64,000 nt of DNA from an uncultured Idiomarina sp. (GTDB lineage: Bacteria > Pseudomonadota > Gammaproteobacteria > Enterobacterales > Alteromonadaceae). The stretch covers positions 1-64,000 of the forward strand of contig CAMPHF010000008.1 in NCBI GenBank assembly GCA_946885915.1, written 5' to 3'. Shown here in pieces: positions 1 through 9,295 of this stretch (the stretch's first letter is position 1; every line of letters starts with the position of its first letter). Position numbers and translations under genes: made by a program. A model generated the notes under the pieces. It made no database searches and had not been told where the DNA came from. It saw only the letters and a list, made by a program, of their open reading frames with translations.

Positions 1-100
1 TGCTTAACAGTTAAAAACTATCAGCTACAAAATCAAAAATCATTAATCTTTACATTTAACGCGTTGCTCTTTGCACCAATCGGATTGAATAGGCTTATAA

Positions 101-151
101 GACAGCAAGGTTTTAGCTACATTAGTTAGCTAAAACCTTGCTGTCACTTTT
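101..151. terminator. Perfect 19-bp inverted repeat, probable bidirectional terminator
   Basis: Positions 101-119 and 127-145 are exact reverse complements with a 7-base loop. On the + strand the stem is followed by a short T-run (148-153). The minus-strand gene ends only 11 bases away, so the hairpin can end that transcript too, although the minus-strand T-run is poor. The gene it would serve on the + strand lies outside the window. Confidence 0.65.
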
Positions 152-155
152 TTAC

Positions 156-1937
156 TTAACCCCCGCCGAGGCGCTCTAACAACTTATCTTTCAATTTGTC
201 TTTCAGCTGGTCTTTCACTTGCGCTTCCAGTAACTCTTGCAAGGAACCATCAAGGTTTTCGCTGAGTTGCTCCAAGTTCACGACACCCTCAAGTTCTGGC
301 GCAATCGCCGCAAGTTTCGCATCCACTTTTTCTTGCAGTTGCGTTTGTACTGCCGCTAACTTAGTTTTTGCCGCATCCGTCGCAGTGCTGGTGAGCGCGT
401 CACGCAACTGCCGATCAAGATCGGAAGCCAAGCTAATCGCGGGCGCCTGCATAGTGCCGCCGATATCAGCGCGAATATCTAACCGCTCTAACTTACCGAG
501 CGCTTGCGCCAACAGTTGCGCCCAGCGGTCTTCGCCATTGGCGTTAATATCTAAAGCGGCCAAGCGCACGCCAGCAGTGCCGCTCAATGCACTATCGCGC
601 AAACTAAGTGAACCCTCACTATCAAGCATAGTAGCGGCTAATGTGGCTTGAAATTCATCGCGCTGCGCTAACGCAAGGTCATTCAGACGAGCACCGCGTA
701 CTTGCCATTGTTGCTTCGCATCAACGCCAATCGGTGTGACCGATAGTTCACCTGATAAGTTAAACGAATCCCACAATTGGGCTTGATCGGCGCGCGCTTG
801 AAAGGTGGTAGGCAACCCTAATTGCTCATGCTGATGGGTAATATTTTGCCAAGCGACTGCGACGACCGTATTGGCGATGGCAAATTCGGTATTGGCCGCA
901 CGGATCAAAAACTCCGGTGGAGCATCGGCTTCGGCAAAGCTAAACCAAACGCCCTCGCCGCGCGCCGGTTTCACCGTTTCAGCGTTGGCCGAGCGCGCTA
1001 ACATTGGCGCCACTTGTTCATAAGCCAACATTAAATAGCGGCTCCACTGCGCTACTTGTTCACCAAAAATAAGCCCAGTAACGTTCTCAAGTCCTTGCGC
1101 ATCAAGGCTAAAAAATGACTGAATGCGTTCAATATCTTGCCCCGGCGCCTCCCGTAGTGCCTTCACATCGGCACTCAACGTGGTTTTGGCCTCTTGCAGC
1201 GAATCTTTTAATGCCTTCACCGCATCTCGATCAGCGCGGAACTGCGCTTTCAGTTGCTCCAGTTGGTCGCGCACTTGGGCCAGTTGCTGTGGTGTTTTAA
1301 TGTCAGTATCAAGTAAGGCTTTCACCTGCGTTTGATAGGCTTTTAGCTCATCAGAAGTGGGGACATTTTCGCGCTTGGCCGCAATATCCGCTTTAATCGC
1401 GTCTAAATGCGATTCAGCCTCAGCTAACAAGGTATCGGTTTGCAAATCTACCTGCGCCATCACTTCATCGAGTTCCGGCAGGTTTAGTTTAATCGATTCC
1501 CATTGTTGGGCGAGGCGGGCTTTCACCTCTTCATCGGTTGGTGCTAAATACACTTCACCGGGGCTTTGGCGCGGCTGATTCACCCGAATACCGGTGGCAT
1601 CGAGTTGTTCAATAATCACTCGATTCACCAGTAACTCACCCAAGTTTAAATCGGCTCGTAACTCACCAATGACCACGCGATTGTGGGTCGGCTGCCCTGG
1701 ATCAGTCACCTCTACTCCGGCAATGCGCAAGCGCAACGGCATCCAGCCATGTTCAACTTCAGCAATGTTCACCTCAGCACCGTTCAAGCGGCCTGCGGTC
1801 GACTCCAGCGTCCATTTAATAATGTTGTCGAGAAACAACCAGCTGAACGCCACCAATGCCGACAAAATGGCTAAAAAGACAATTAGCCCTGGCCACCGAA
1901 TCGTGCTCGCGCGTACCTGTTTGGTTTCGGTCGTCAT
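156..1937 (-). CDS. TIGR03545 family membrane-anchored protein
   Basis: Function is unknown; the family (TIGR03545) is a conserved uncharacterised protein usually found beside TIGR03546, as here. The 593-residue product has one N-terminal membrane segment (about residues 16-37) followed by a region with the look of AsmA-like envelope proteins (a strand-rich segment around 50-115). A long charged coiled-coil stretch (about 140-265), more beta-rich sequence, and a C-terminal Lys/Leu-rich amphipathic helix follow. The likely topology is inner-membrane anchor with a large periplasmic part. It begins 3 bases after the stop of the upstream TIGR03546 gene, so the two are co-transcribed. A role in envelope or lipid handling is inference only. 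Confidence 0.8.
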   Translation of the reverse strand: MTTETKQVRASTIRWPGLIVFLAILSALVAFSWLFLDNIIKWTLESTAGRLNGAEVNIAEVEHGWMPLRLRIAGVEVTDPGQPTHNRVVIGELRADLNLGELLVNRVIIEQLDATGIRVNQPRQSPGEVYLAPTDEEVKARLAQQWESIKLNLPELDEVMAQVDLQTDTLLAEAESHLDAIKADIAAKRENVPTSDELKAYQTQVKALLDTDIKTPQQLAQVRDQLEQLKAQFRADRDAVKALKDSLQEAKTTLSADVKALREAPGQDIERIQSFFSLDAQGLENVTGLIFGEQVAQWSRYLMLAYEQVAPMLARSANAETVKPARGEGVWFSFAEADAPPEFLIRAANTEFAIANTVVAVAWQNITHQHEQLGLPTTFQARADQAQLWDSFNLSGELSVTPIGVDAKQQWQVRGARLNDLALAQRDEFQATLAATMLDSEGSLSLRDSALSGTAGVRLAALDINANGEDRWAQLLAQALGKLERLDIRADIGGTMQAPAISLASDLDRQLRDALTSTATDAAKTKLAAVQTQLQEKVDAKLAAIAPELEGVVNLEQLSENLDGSLQELLEAQVKDQLKDKLKDKLLERLGGG

Positions 1938-1940
1938 GGC

Positions 1941-2447
1941 TTACCCCCGTAACTCGGTATACAGATTCCAGAACTTCGATGCACGTAACCCCTGCACCAC
2001 CTTTAATTTATAAAACCAGCGCTGCACCCGCTGGCGGTAATTCACCACCAACCAATAGCCGCCAAGCAAAACTACCGGGCTAAGTGCGACGGCAACCATG
2101 ACACTGCCAAGCGTAATGCTGTGATGAAATTGGGTAAGCCGTAACCATGGCGAAGCATACAAAGTTTCCCAAACGCCCTGCCACGCTGGCGCACTCAGCC
2201 ATGCCGAACCCAGCTCATGGAACAGCGGGTCGAGTAAATAGGCAAGCCCGGTACAAAGCGCAAAGGTTAATAAGAACGCCGATAAATTCACTCGGAAAAC
2301 AAGGGCGAATAGCAAAATAAAAATATTATGCACCCGCCAAAAAGGCGTAAAGCCGACTATCATTCCCAACACGAACGCAAAAGCCAGCGCCCACGCGCCG
2401 GTCTCTGAGTTCAATGCTTTTAGTAACCGCGCCAGCAGGGTTAGCAT
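1941..2447 (-). CDS. TIGR03546 family (DUF2062) membrane protein
   Basis: A 168-residue integral membrane protein of the DUF2062/TIGR03546 type, function unknown. Hydrophobic segments lie near residues 15-35, 40-65, 100-130. The family-like motif GFTPFWRVHNIFILL sits around residues 32-46. It is the first gene of a two-gene operon, and its downstream partner starts 3 bases after its stop. The intergenic region to the divergent ATP-grasp gene (about 160 bases) must hold promoters for both directions. The family assignment is from remembered motif and context. Confidence 0.8.
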   Translation of the reverse strand: MLTLLARLLKALNSETGAWALAFAFVLGMIVGFTPFWRVHNIFILLFALVFRVNLSAFLLTFALCTGLAYLLDPLFHELGSAWLSAPAWQGVWETLYASPWLRLTQFHHSITLGSVMVAVALSPVVLLGGYWLVVNYRQRVQRWFYKLKVVQGLRASKFWNLYTELRG

Positions 2448-2609
2448 GGCTTACTCCTTGTCATTCAAATGGTTGCTATTTGCTACAATAAATACTTGAA
2501 TAAAGAATAGCTTAAAAGTTGCAAAGTCACTTGCGTTTTTAACAAAACATCGTGAAGATGCGCGCCATAGCGCATGTTATTTGCGCTGTTCGCACTACTT
2601 GGAGAATCC

Positions 2610-4073
2610 ATGCAAAATTCAGCTTTAGTCATCCTTGATGATATCACCGACTGGCAGCCATACTATCCGACCCAGTCAACCGTTACGACCGACGAATATT
2701 TACTCCAACAAAGTAGCCGAACGCGCTCGCACATTATTAATTTATGTGGTGATTTAACCTATTTATCAACTGGTTATTATGTCAGCTTGCTGGCCGAAGC
2801 TCGCGATCAACGGGTGCTGCCGTCGGTCACGACTATTAATGACCTGTTGAACTTTAGCCACTACCAGTTACTACTGACCAACACCGACAAACAGCTCAAT
2901 AAATATTTAGCCGACAAGCCACAACAGGAATCGGTGCGCATTTTGATTTGCTTTGGCATGTCACAGCATCCGCAGTTGGCGGCATTTGCCCGGCAAATTT
3001 TCGAGCGTTATCCATGCCCTATTTTATGGGTAGAGTTTTCTTACCAAGGCCGTTGGTTTATCAATAAGCTCCAGCCGGGTTCAATGGCTTCCTTAAACGA
3101 TGAGCAGCAAACCTTCTTTGGCGAGTCACTCGACAACTTCTCTAAACGGGTATGGCGCAAAGCGCGTACGCGCAAAGATTATCGTTATGATTTAGCGATT
3201 TTGCATGACCCAGACGAGCCGATTCCAACGAGTGATAAAAAGGCGTTATCGCGCTTTATTAAAGCTGCGAAAGAAATGGATATTGAAGCGGAGCTCATTA
3301 CTGCTGCCGACTTTAACCGCTTATTAGAGTTTGATGCGTTGTTTATTCGCGAAACCACGCGTATTAATCATTACACCTATCACTTTTCCAAGAAAGCTGA
3401 GGCCAATGGCTTGGTGGTAATTGATGACCCCTATTCTATTTTGCGCTGTGCGAACAAAGTGTTTTTGAAGGAATTGCTAGATAAGCACCATATTCCAACG
3501 CCGAAAACCGAATTGTTATTGTTGCAGCAGAATATAGATTGGGCGGCGCTCGGCCAACGCCTGGGCTATCCGGTGGTGTTAAAAATTCCTGATGGATCGT
3601 TCTCGATTGGTGTTGAAAAAGCTGAATCAGAAGCTGAATTAGCCGTGATTGCGACCAAGTTGTTTGAAAAGTCGACCATTCTGTTAGCGCAAGAATTTGT
3701 GCGCACCGACTTTGATTGGCGCATTGGCATTTTAAACAATCGACCCATTTATGCGTGTAAGTACTTTATGGCCCGCAACCACTGGCAAATATACAACCAC
3801 AGCAGTGAGTTCTCGCGTGCCAAAAGTGGTGGTTTTGAAACCGTTGGGGTACACCAAGTGCCGAAAGAAGTGGTTAAAACCGCACTGCAAGCCACCAAAC
3901 TTATTGGTGATGGCTTATACGGCGTCGATATGAAAGTAACCAGCAACGGCCCTGTCATTATTGAAATCAACGACAACCCATCGATAGATAGTGGGGTAGA
4001 AGATTTGCTGCTAGGCGATGAGCTATATCGGATTGTGATGGGCGATTTCGCTCGCCGCTTGGAAGAAAAATAG
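2610..4073 (+). CDS. RimK-like ATP-grasp ligase with RLAN N-terminal domain
   Basis: A 487-residue carboxylate-amine ligase of the RimK class. The first ~150 residues match the RimK-like ATP-grasp N-terminal (RLAN, PF14401) type. The C-terminal half is an ATP-grasp fold, with the lysine loop VVLKIPDGSFS, the strand AQEFV, the DWRIG motif and the metal-binding end VIIEINDNPS. Such enzymes ligate an amino acid (Glu in RimK) to a carboxylate of a protein or peptide; the substrate here is unknown. The start is set at 2610 because GGAG lies 5 bases upstream; an in-frame start 36 bases earlier has no such signal. The stop overlaps the GTG of the GNAT gene (TAGTG), implying translational coupling and a joint task. 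It is much longer than E. coli RimK (about 300 residues), so it should not be named rimK. Confidence 0.88.
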   Translation: MQNSALVILDDITDWQPYYPTQSTVTTDEYLLQQSSRTRSHIINLCGDLTYLSTGYYVSLLAEARDQRVLPSVTTINDLLNFSHYQLLLTNTDKQLNKYLADKPQQESVRILICFGMSQHPQLAAFARQIFERYPCPILWVEFSYQGRWFINKLQPGSMASLNDEQQTFFGESLDNFSKRVWRKARTRKDYRYDLAILHDPDEPIPTSDKKALSRFIKAAKEMDIEAELITAADFNRLLEFDALFIRETTRINHYTYHFSKKAEANGLVVIDDPYSILRCANKVFLKELLDKHHIPTPKTELLLLQQNIDWAALGQRLGYPVVLKIPDGSFSIGVEKAESEAELAVIATKLFEKSTILLAQEFVRTDFDWRIGILNNRPIYACKYFMARNHWQIYNHSSEFSRAKSGGFETVGVHQVPKEVVKTALQATKLIGDGLYGVDMKVTSNGPVIIEINDNPSIDSGVEDLLLGDELYRIVMGDFARRLEEK

Positions 4074-4531
4074 TGTCTACTGGGGTTGAGATCCGGCGTG
4101 CTACGCGCGCCGATGTGGCCGCAATGACAGCACTAGAAGCGGAAATCTTTGACTATAGCCGCATGAGTCGGCGCAGCTTTGTAAACGCGGTCACCAGTCC
4201 ATCTGCGCATTGTCATGTCATGGTGGATAACACCAGTGGTGCTTTACTCGGTTACAGTATTTTGTTCACCCGGCGTGGCAGTCGGTTGTGGCGGCTATAC
4301 TCACTAGCGCTTGCCCCCCAAGCCAGAGGTCGGGGTTTAGCCCGTCAACTACTTGAATACCTGCTCAGTTATGCTCGCACGCAGGGTGCCGCGCAGCTTG
4401 GTCTGGAAGTGAAATGTGATAATAAGGCGGCGATTAAACTCTACGAACAGCTAGATTTTGCGCTCATCGATGTGTTGCCGGGCTATTACGACGACGGCAT
4501 TGACGGCTATAAAATGCGGCGCGGTTTATAA
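4073..4531 (+). CDS. GNAT family N-acetyltransferase, coupled to the ATP-grasp ligase
   Basis: A 152-residue GNAT acetyltransferase resembling RimI. The acetyl-CoA pyrophosphate loop PQARGRGLARQLL is clear (about residues 81-93), followed by the family's N-D-K-A-A-I-K-L-Y-E helix near residues 120-132. It presumably transfers an acetyl group to an amine of a peptide or small molecule. The GTG start shares its G with the stop of the RimK-like gene, a strong coupling signal. In described neighbourhoods the ATP-grasp partner is often paired with a GNAT fused to a C39-like peptidase; here only the acetyltransferase domain exists. The substrate cannot be inferred. Confidence 0.85.
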   Translation: MSTGVEIRRATRADVAAMTALEAEIFDYSRMSRRSFVNAVTSPSAHCHVMVDNTSGALLGYSILFTRRGSRLWRLYSLALAPQARGRGLARQLLEYLLSYARTQGAAQLGLEVKCDNKAAIKLYEQLDFALIDVLPGYYDDGIDGYKMRRGL

Positions 4532-4561
4532 GCGCCGCCAATGAATGCTTCTCGCTAGCGA

Positions 4562-6175
4562 CTATGGCGCATCGGTAAAGTAACCGTCTACACCGGCTTG
4601 CGCCAACCATTGCAAGAGCGTTTCATAATCAGGTACGCCGGCGGGTAAGTCGTCAGGTCGTAAGGTGTAAACATGCACCTTTAAACCGGCCTGTTTCGCG
4701 TGTTTCACTAAGTCAGTGAATTGCGGCTCACCGGTTTCACTTACTCCCGCCAATACATGCGGTAACCACACGCCAACGCCATGAGCCAAGTTCGAAATAC
4801 CTTCCAGCCCTGCTGAAGTGCGCATGCTGTTGTAATCATGCGGCGTTTCATTCCAACTATTCTCGCCAATAAGTTGAATCAGCTCGGCTTCTAACTTGTA
4901 ATCGCGATGCCAGCGCCGTAAGTCCTCACTATCAAAACTCTGCAAGTAAATCGGCGTCGCCAACTCATCACGATCATAACCATGGCGGGCCAGTACGTTC
5001 ATTATTTGCGCCACCACATCATAGCCTTGTTGCTTATGCCAGCGACTGGCCTTTACTTCAATATAAACGCCTACATTCATGTCGCGTGCCTGATTCAGGC
5101 CCTGAATGAGCTGTAATTGTTGCGCTAGGGTGGTGATTTTAAACTGCCCGGTATGAATCGGAAAACGAGAGGGATAACGAGCCTCGGCGGTATAACCATG
5201 ATACGCGTGCTGACGAATTTTAGGCGCGGCTACCTGGCTAGGTACTTTGGTATCGACTGCGGCAACTTCGCCGGTTATCTTGGCGGCAGGCGCGCCAGTC
5301 GTTTCAGCGGCGGGTGATGCTGGCTGTTCAGTGGCACTGCTAGCGTCTGCCGCCGGAGCTGTGGCGCTATCTGGTTGCGGCTTTGGCGCTGGTGGCACAT
5401 AACGAACTCGCTCGTTAAGTTTCAACTGCTGCAGCTCAGCCAGGCTAAAATCCATCACATAAAAATGGCCATCAGGGCGGGTACGGCCCGGAAACACCTG
5501 CGCCACATTGCTAATGTAATCCAATTGAATATCGTGCAACACCACTGGCACGCTATCCCGCGTGAGTACTACGTCTTGTTCGATGTAATCAACACCACGC
5601 GCATGCGCAAAGGCGACACCCTCGGCCGTGTGCTCTGGTACAAAGGCAGGTGCGCCGCGGTGTGCAATCACTGTAAGCTCAGCCAATGGTTTCGCCAATT
5701 CGCGAACGGGAAGTTGCAGTGGCTCAGGAAGCTCAAGTTCTGGCTCAGGAACTGTTACATCAGTGGTGACCGGCTCTTCCTCTACCAATTCTACCTGCGG
5801 TGGATCTAACTCTGTGGGCTCAGTCTCTGTGTCCTCAGTCTCGGGCCGCTCTGTCGCAGTCGGCTCGTCCTGAGTGGGCTCTGTCTCGGATGGCTCTGTC
5901 TCTGTGGCCTGAGTCTCAGTTGGCTCTGCTTCAGTTGGCTCTGGCTCAGGAGATGCTACTTCAGTTAGCTCAGGCTCAGCGACATCTGCTTCAACAGGTT
6001 CCATTTCAATTGCCGGCACACCAACACCCGGCGGCGCACCGGGAGGCGCTGCTTGTGCGGCAATAGGCGACATTGCAGTGCACGCAAGCACCAAAACTGC
6101 GCACACAGACAATGACGAGCGTCGCATCAGCTTGGGAAGTTGTAACTCGAGTTTGGGAAAAGAAATCACCGCCAT
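4562..6175 (-). CDS. glpQ: Periplasmic glycerophosphodiester phosphodiesterase with acidic linker
   Basis: GlpQ-type enzyme that hydrolyses glycerophosphodiesters to glycerol-3-phosphate and an alcohol. The catalytic HRG is at about residues 172-174, followed by PEHT and QDVVLTRD with VVLHD. The C-terminal half follows GlpQ closely (IEVKA, YLQSFD, WNETP, YFTDAP). The signal peptide is best read from the internal Met at 6127 (MRRSSLSV...); neither start has a clear ribosome site. At 537 residues it is ~180 longer than E. coli GlpQ. The excess is an Asp/Glu-Thr-Pro tract (about 56-155), with a degenerate ETEPT-like period, plus a second Pro/Ala-rich insert (about 260-315) within the catalytic domain. 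The linker is probably disordered and may tether or extend the enzyme. Confidence 0.88.
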   Translation of the reverse strand: MAVISFPKLELQLPKLMRRSSLSVCAVLVLACTAMSPIAAQAAPPGAPPGVGVPAIEMEPVEADVAEPELTEVASPEPEPTEAEPTETQATETEPSETEPTQDEPTATERPETEDTETEPTELDPPQVELVEEEPVTTDVTVPEPELELPEPLQLPVRELAKPLAELTVIAHRGAPAFVPEHTAEGVAFAHARGVDYIEQDVVLTRDSVPVVLHDIQLDYISNVAQVFPGRTRPDGHFYVMDFSLAELQQLKLNERVRYVPPAPKPQPDSATAPAADASSATEQPASPAAETTGAPAAKITGEVAAVDTKVPSQVAAPKIRQHAYHGYTAEARYPSRFPIHTGQFKITTLAQQLQLIQGLNQARDMNVGVYIEVKASRWHKQQGYDVVAQIMNVLARHGYDRDELATPIYLQSFDSEDLRRWHRDYKLEAELIQLIGENSWNETPHDYNSMRTSAGLEGISNLAHGVGVWLPHVLAGVSETGEPQFTDLVKHAKQAGLKVHVYTLRPDDLPAGVPDYETLLQWLAQAGVDGYFTDAP

Positions 6176-6225
6176 AGCGACTGTTTGATACCATCTTTAC
6201 ATAACATGAAAGGCAGTGTGCCATA

Positions 6226-6268
6226 GAATGTAAAGGTGGCCTAGCCACCTTCACATTTCTTTACATTC
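6226..6268. other. Nested inverted repeats between EAL and GlpQ genes
   Basis: AAGGTGGC (6233-6240) pairs with GCCACCTT (6244-6251) around a 3-base loop, extendable to 12 bp with one mismatch. The flanking 10-mer GAATGTAAAG (6226-6235) is complemented by CTTTACATTC near 6259-6268, so two stems compete for the same left arm. This can be a terminator for the EAL gene ending at 6302 or a control element of the downstream glpQ-like gene. No strong T-run follows on the minus strand. Confidence 0.4.
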
Positions 6269-6301
6269 GCTATCGGCACACGCGATTTTAGCCGTTTATC
6301 G

Positions 6302-7543
6302 TCAGACGCTAAAACCGCGCTCAAGCGTTACGCTGTCGGTGCCGACAGGGGTAGCCTTTAGCGTCGCTATATTATCAGCCAATGATTGTGGCCGACCAAA
6401 CCAGTATCCCTGCAACACTTCACAGCCCATTTCTTCCATCAACACCCGTATCTGTTCAGTCTCGACACCTTCTGCGGTTACTTTCATTTGCAAATCTTGC
6501 GCGAGTTTTAACGACGACCGGATAACCGCGCGTGCAGAACTGGAATCGAGAGCATCGCTCACAAAGCTGCGATCAATTTTTAATTCGCTAAAGGGAATGT
6601 CCTTTACCCGATATAGCGATGAGTAACCCGTGCCGAAGTCATCAATAGATAACTGAAAGCCATGCAAATGAAGACGAGCTAATACTTCCAGCAAATGAAT
6701 GTGCTCGCTGGATAAACGCGACTCGGTCACTTCGATAATCAGTCGCTGGGGCGCAATGCCAAAACTCTCTACGAGTTTTAGTAACATGTCGGGCAGTTGC
6801 CGATTTTGTAGCGTATCGACACTAAAATTAACCGCCATCATGAGATCCGGCGTCACTTCATCTAAGCTGCGCATATCAGCAAGCACCGTTCTTAGCAGCC
6901 GCATGGTCAGTTCATCAATCAGGCCAAACTTTTCGGCTTGCGGAATAAAGCCAAAAGGCGCAATTAAGTTACCGTCCTCGCGCCGCCAGCGCGCCAACGC
7001 CTCAAACCCAATAATCCGATTTTCTCGACTACAAATTTTGGGTTGATAGAAGGCCTCTAACGCATTACCCCGCAGGCCTGCCAGCAAGGCTTTGCTACTT
7101 ACCGTCGCGGCTTGAGCTTGCATGCGAATCGAGGTCGGCACATCACGCTCGCGCAGTGCCCAGCGCAATTCATCGGGACGAAGCGGCTTCGCCAACGCAC
7201 CAAGCATAGTAAAGCCAAGTGCTTCACCAATCTGCTGCACGGTGGATAGCACGCGCTCGTCTGCGCCGCTCACCAACAGCAGATCGGCTGCTACTTGCTG
7301 CTCAGAGAATTCTCGGAGCAGCTTAAGGCCATCCATATCCTGTAAGCGTAAATCGCACACAATCAAATCCGGCTGATGTGATTTAATCCAGGTTATCGCC
7401 TCTGCGCCGCTGGTGACTGCGGTCACGTTCTGCACTCCAAGCTGACGCAATTGCTGTTCAACGAAGGTTTGGGTGGCTATCTCGTCATCGACTAATAACA
7501 CCTGTTGATAGCGGAGCTGCTCCGCCGGCGGATTAGTCGTCAT
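6302..7543 (-). CDS. REC-EAL response regulator, c-di-GMP phosphodiesterase
   Basis: A cytoplasmic response regulator that should degrade cyclic di-GMP. The receiver domain occupies about residues 10-130, with the acidic pair in VDDE and the phospho-acceptor in VCDLRL. The EAL domain (about 155-400) keeps the key motifs: [35 protein letters not shown] and AEGVET, so it is predicted catalytically active. The ATG at 7543 is preferred over a TTG 15 bases upstream. It overlaps the 3' end of the chemoreceptor gene by 11 bases, so the receptor and phosphodiesterase are co-translated and probably act in one signalling path linking taxis to the sessile/motile choice. The kinase that phosphorylates the receiver is not in the window. 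Confidence 0.9.
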   Translation of the reverse strand: MTTNPPAEQLRYQQVLLVDDEIATQTFVEQQLRQLGVQNVTAVTSGAEAITWIKSHQPDLIVCDLRLQDMDGLKLLREFSEQQVAADLLLVSGADERVLSTVQQIGEALGFTMLGALAKPLRPDELRWALRERDVPTSIRMQAQAATVSSKALLAGLRGNALEAFYQPKICSRENRIIGFEALARWRREDGNLIAPFGFIPQAEKFGLIDELTMRLLRTVLADMRSLDEVTPDLMMAVNFSVDTLQNRQLPDMLLKLVESFGIAPQRLIIEVTESRLSSEHIHLLEVLARLHLHGFQLSIDDFGTGYSSLYRVKDIPFSELKIDRSFVSDALDSSSARAVIRSSLKLAQDLQMKVTAEGVETEQIRVLMEEMGCEVLQGYWFGRPQSLADNIATLKATPVGTDSVTLERGFSV

Positions 7544-9128
7544 CTTCGAATGCCGCAACTAACGAACGAAACTCTCGTACGCGGGTTTCAACGCTTTGCA
7601 CATCGGCCGCATTGCCAAGTGCAAGCTCATGAGTTTTCTTGGCATTTTCATCAACTGCATGCACACCATCACGAACTTCAACCACGGCAGTACTATGCTC
7701 TTCGGCAGCGGTTGCAATCTGCATCATTCGATCGCCAATATCATCAATAGAGCTAGCCATTTCGGTCATCTCGGCACGCGATTGCTCGCCAAGCTCACCA
7801 CACTCTTCAGCGAGTGATTTTTGCGCTTGCATTTCGGTTTCCCACGCCTGCATCGCGCTTGCCATACCTGTAATGGTCTCATCAATTTCATCAACAGCTT
7901 GCTGGGTACGCTGCGATAACTGGCGCACTTCGTCCGCTACCACCGAAAATCCACGCCCGGAATCACCGGCACGGGCCGCTTCAATCGCCGCATTTAGCGC
8001 CAGCAAATTAGTTTGTTCTGCAATTGCATCTATTTGTTGGCTCACTTGCCGCACTTGCTCGGAGCGCGCGACTAAGTCACGAGTGGTTTCTGAACTAGTC
8101 GCCACTTGCGCCACTAGCTCTGTCATTTTGCCGGACGTGCCTTTAATAAAATCTACCGCTTGATGCACTCGCGTACGCGTCTCTTCAGTCAAACTACTGG
8201 CGTCTGCCGCACTATGAGCAATTTCCTGTACGGTCTGACTCATTTCTTCCATCGCGGCCGCCATTTGCTCTATTGCGGCGGCTGTGGTTTGAGTGGTATC
8301 CAGCGTTGATTCCGAGCGGCGACGGGTATTACCCAGCACATCACTTAACGCGTCAGTACCTTTATCTAGGCGTGAAGTAATTGCATTAATCGAGCTATCC
8401 CGTAACGCTAATTCATACAGCAGTGTGCCAACACTGGAAGGATCGGCAAACAAACGCCGTTGAATAGGACTGCGCTGCGCATCAAGGTGGCGAATTTGCT
8501 CGGCGTAGCGTCCTGCAGGCTGCTGCAACCACCAAACTAAGGCTGCGACCAGCACAATAGGCAAGGCACTCCAACTCGATATCAACCACGCACTTATCGC
8601 GGCGCTTGCGATCACAACGGCTAGGCTCGCCCAACCCCGATAATTAATTTGGCGCTGTAAATTTTTGTTCTGATAGAGCGTTTGCGCGCGCTCTGCTAGC
8701 TTTACATCGGCACGTTCTAATAACCACTGCGTGCCCGACACGCGCTGTTGACGGTAAGTCGCACGGACAAACACATCAAACCATTCAATGCCCTGTGCAG
8801 TCCGCACAGGCAAGATACCCCGCCAAGGCGCTTCCTGCTTGAGCACCGTTTGCTCTATCTCCTGCAGCACAAGCGCCGGCACATCAGCCACTAACTCTCG
8901 CCATCCAGCCCCTTTCAACTGTGCTTCAGTACGCTGGCACAGCACCTGAAATGAGGGCATCGCCGTGCGCAACTGCCAACGAGTATCTAGCGAAAAAACA
9001 TATTGCGTTGTTTCAGTTAATTGTAGGTGGGGTAGTTCGGTTTGGGATTGACCTTCATGGTCTTGTACTTGCTTTATCTGGTCCTTGATCGATTCCCGCA
9101 AAAACTGTGTTTCGGGTAATTTGGTCAT
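7533..9128 (-). CDS. Aer-like methyl-accepting chemotaxis protein with N-terminal PAS-like domain
   Basis: A chemoreceptor of about 531 residues with Aer architecture: no periplasmic sensor, a PAS-like cytoplasmic N-terminus (about residues 35-145), a membrane hairpin (about 170-205), then a signalling helix pair. The conserved hairpin tip is intact ([19 protein letters not shown]). It should feed CheA/CheW, perhaps reporting redox or energy state; whether FAD is bound cannot be told. Two in-frame ATGs are 9 bases apart; AAGAG at a 9-base spacing favours 9128 over 9137. The C-terminus (VAAFEDDD) lacks the NWETF-type pentapeptide. The downstream EAL regulator starts inside its 3' end. Confidence 0.9.
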   Translation of the reverse strand: MTKLPETQFLRESIKDQIKQVQDHEGQSQTELPHLQLTETTQYVFSLDTRWQLRTAMPSFQVLCQRTEAQLKGAGWRELVADVPALVLQEIEQTVLKQEAPWRGILPVRTAQGIEWFDVFVRATYRQQRVSGTQWLLERADVKLAERAQTLYQNKNLQRQINYRGWASLAVVIASAAISAWLISSWSALPIVLVAALVWWLQQPAGRYAEQIRHLDAQRSPIQRRLFADPSSVGTLLYELALRDSSINAITSRLDKGTDALSDVLGNTRRRSESTLDTTQTTAAAIEQMAAAMEEMSQTVQEIAHSAADASSLTEETRTRVHQAVDFIKGTSGKMTELVAQVATSSETTRDLVARSEQVRQVSQQIDAIAEQTNLLALNAAIEAARAGDSGRGFSVVADEVRQLSQRTQQAVDEIDETITGMASAMQAWETEMQAQKSLAEECGELGEQSRAEMTEMASSIDDIGDRMMQIATAAEEHSTAVVEVRDGVHAVDENAKKTHELALGNAADVQSVETRVREFRSLVAAFEDDD

Positions 9129-9295
9129 GCCAATCATCTCTTGTTACGGCCATGTCGGCCCGGGAGCTAGGTATAGCACTGACTGCAAGTTTATAACATT
9201 TGTTATATAAAAGCAATGACCTCTGACTCGTCTATCGCCAGGGCCATTACCAATAACATGAGGAATTCTACGGAGTTAATAAGAAATTTGGTTCA

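Noticed and set aside
2574..2609. Upstream start for the RimK-like gene
   Set aside because: It has no ribosome-binding site, whereas GGAG sits 5 bases before the ATG at 2610 and the added residues are not family-like.
5375..6066. Several long + strand open frames opposite the GlpQ-like gene
   Set aside because: They are by-products of the repetitive Glu/Thr/Pro codons on the minus strand, lack ribosome sites and show low-complexity Ser/Gln/Leu translations.
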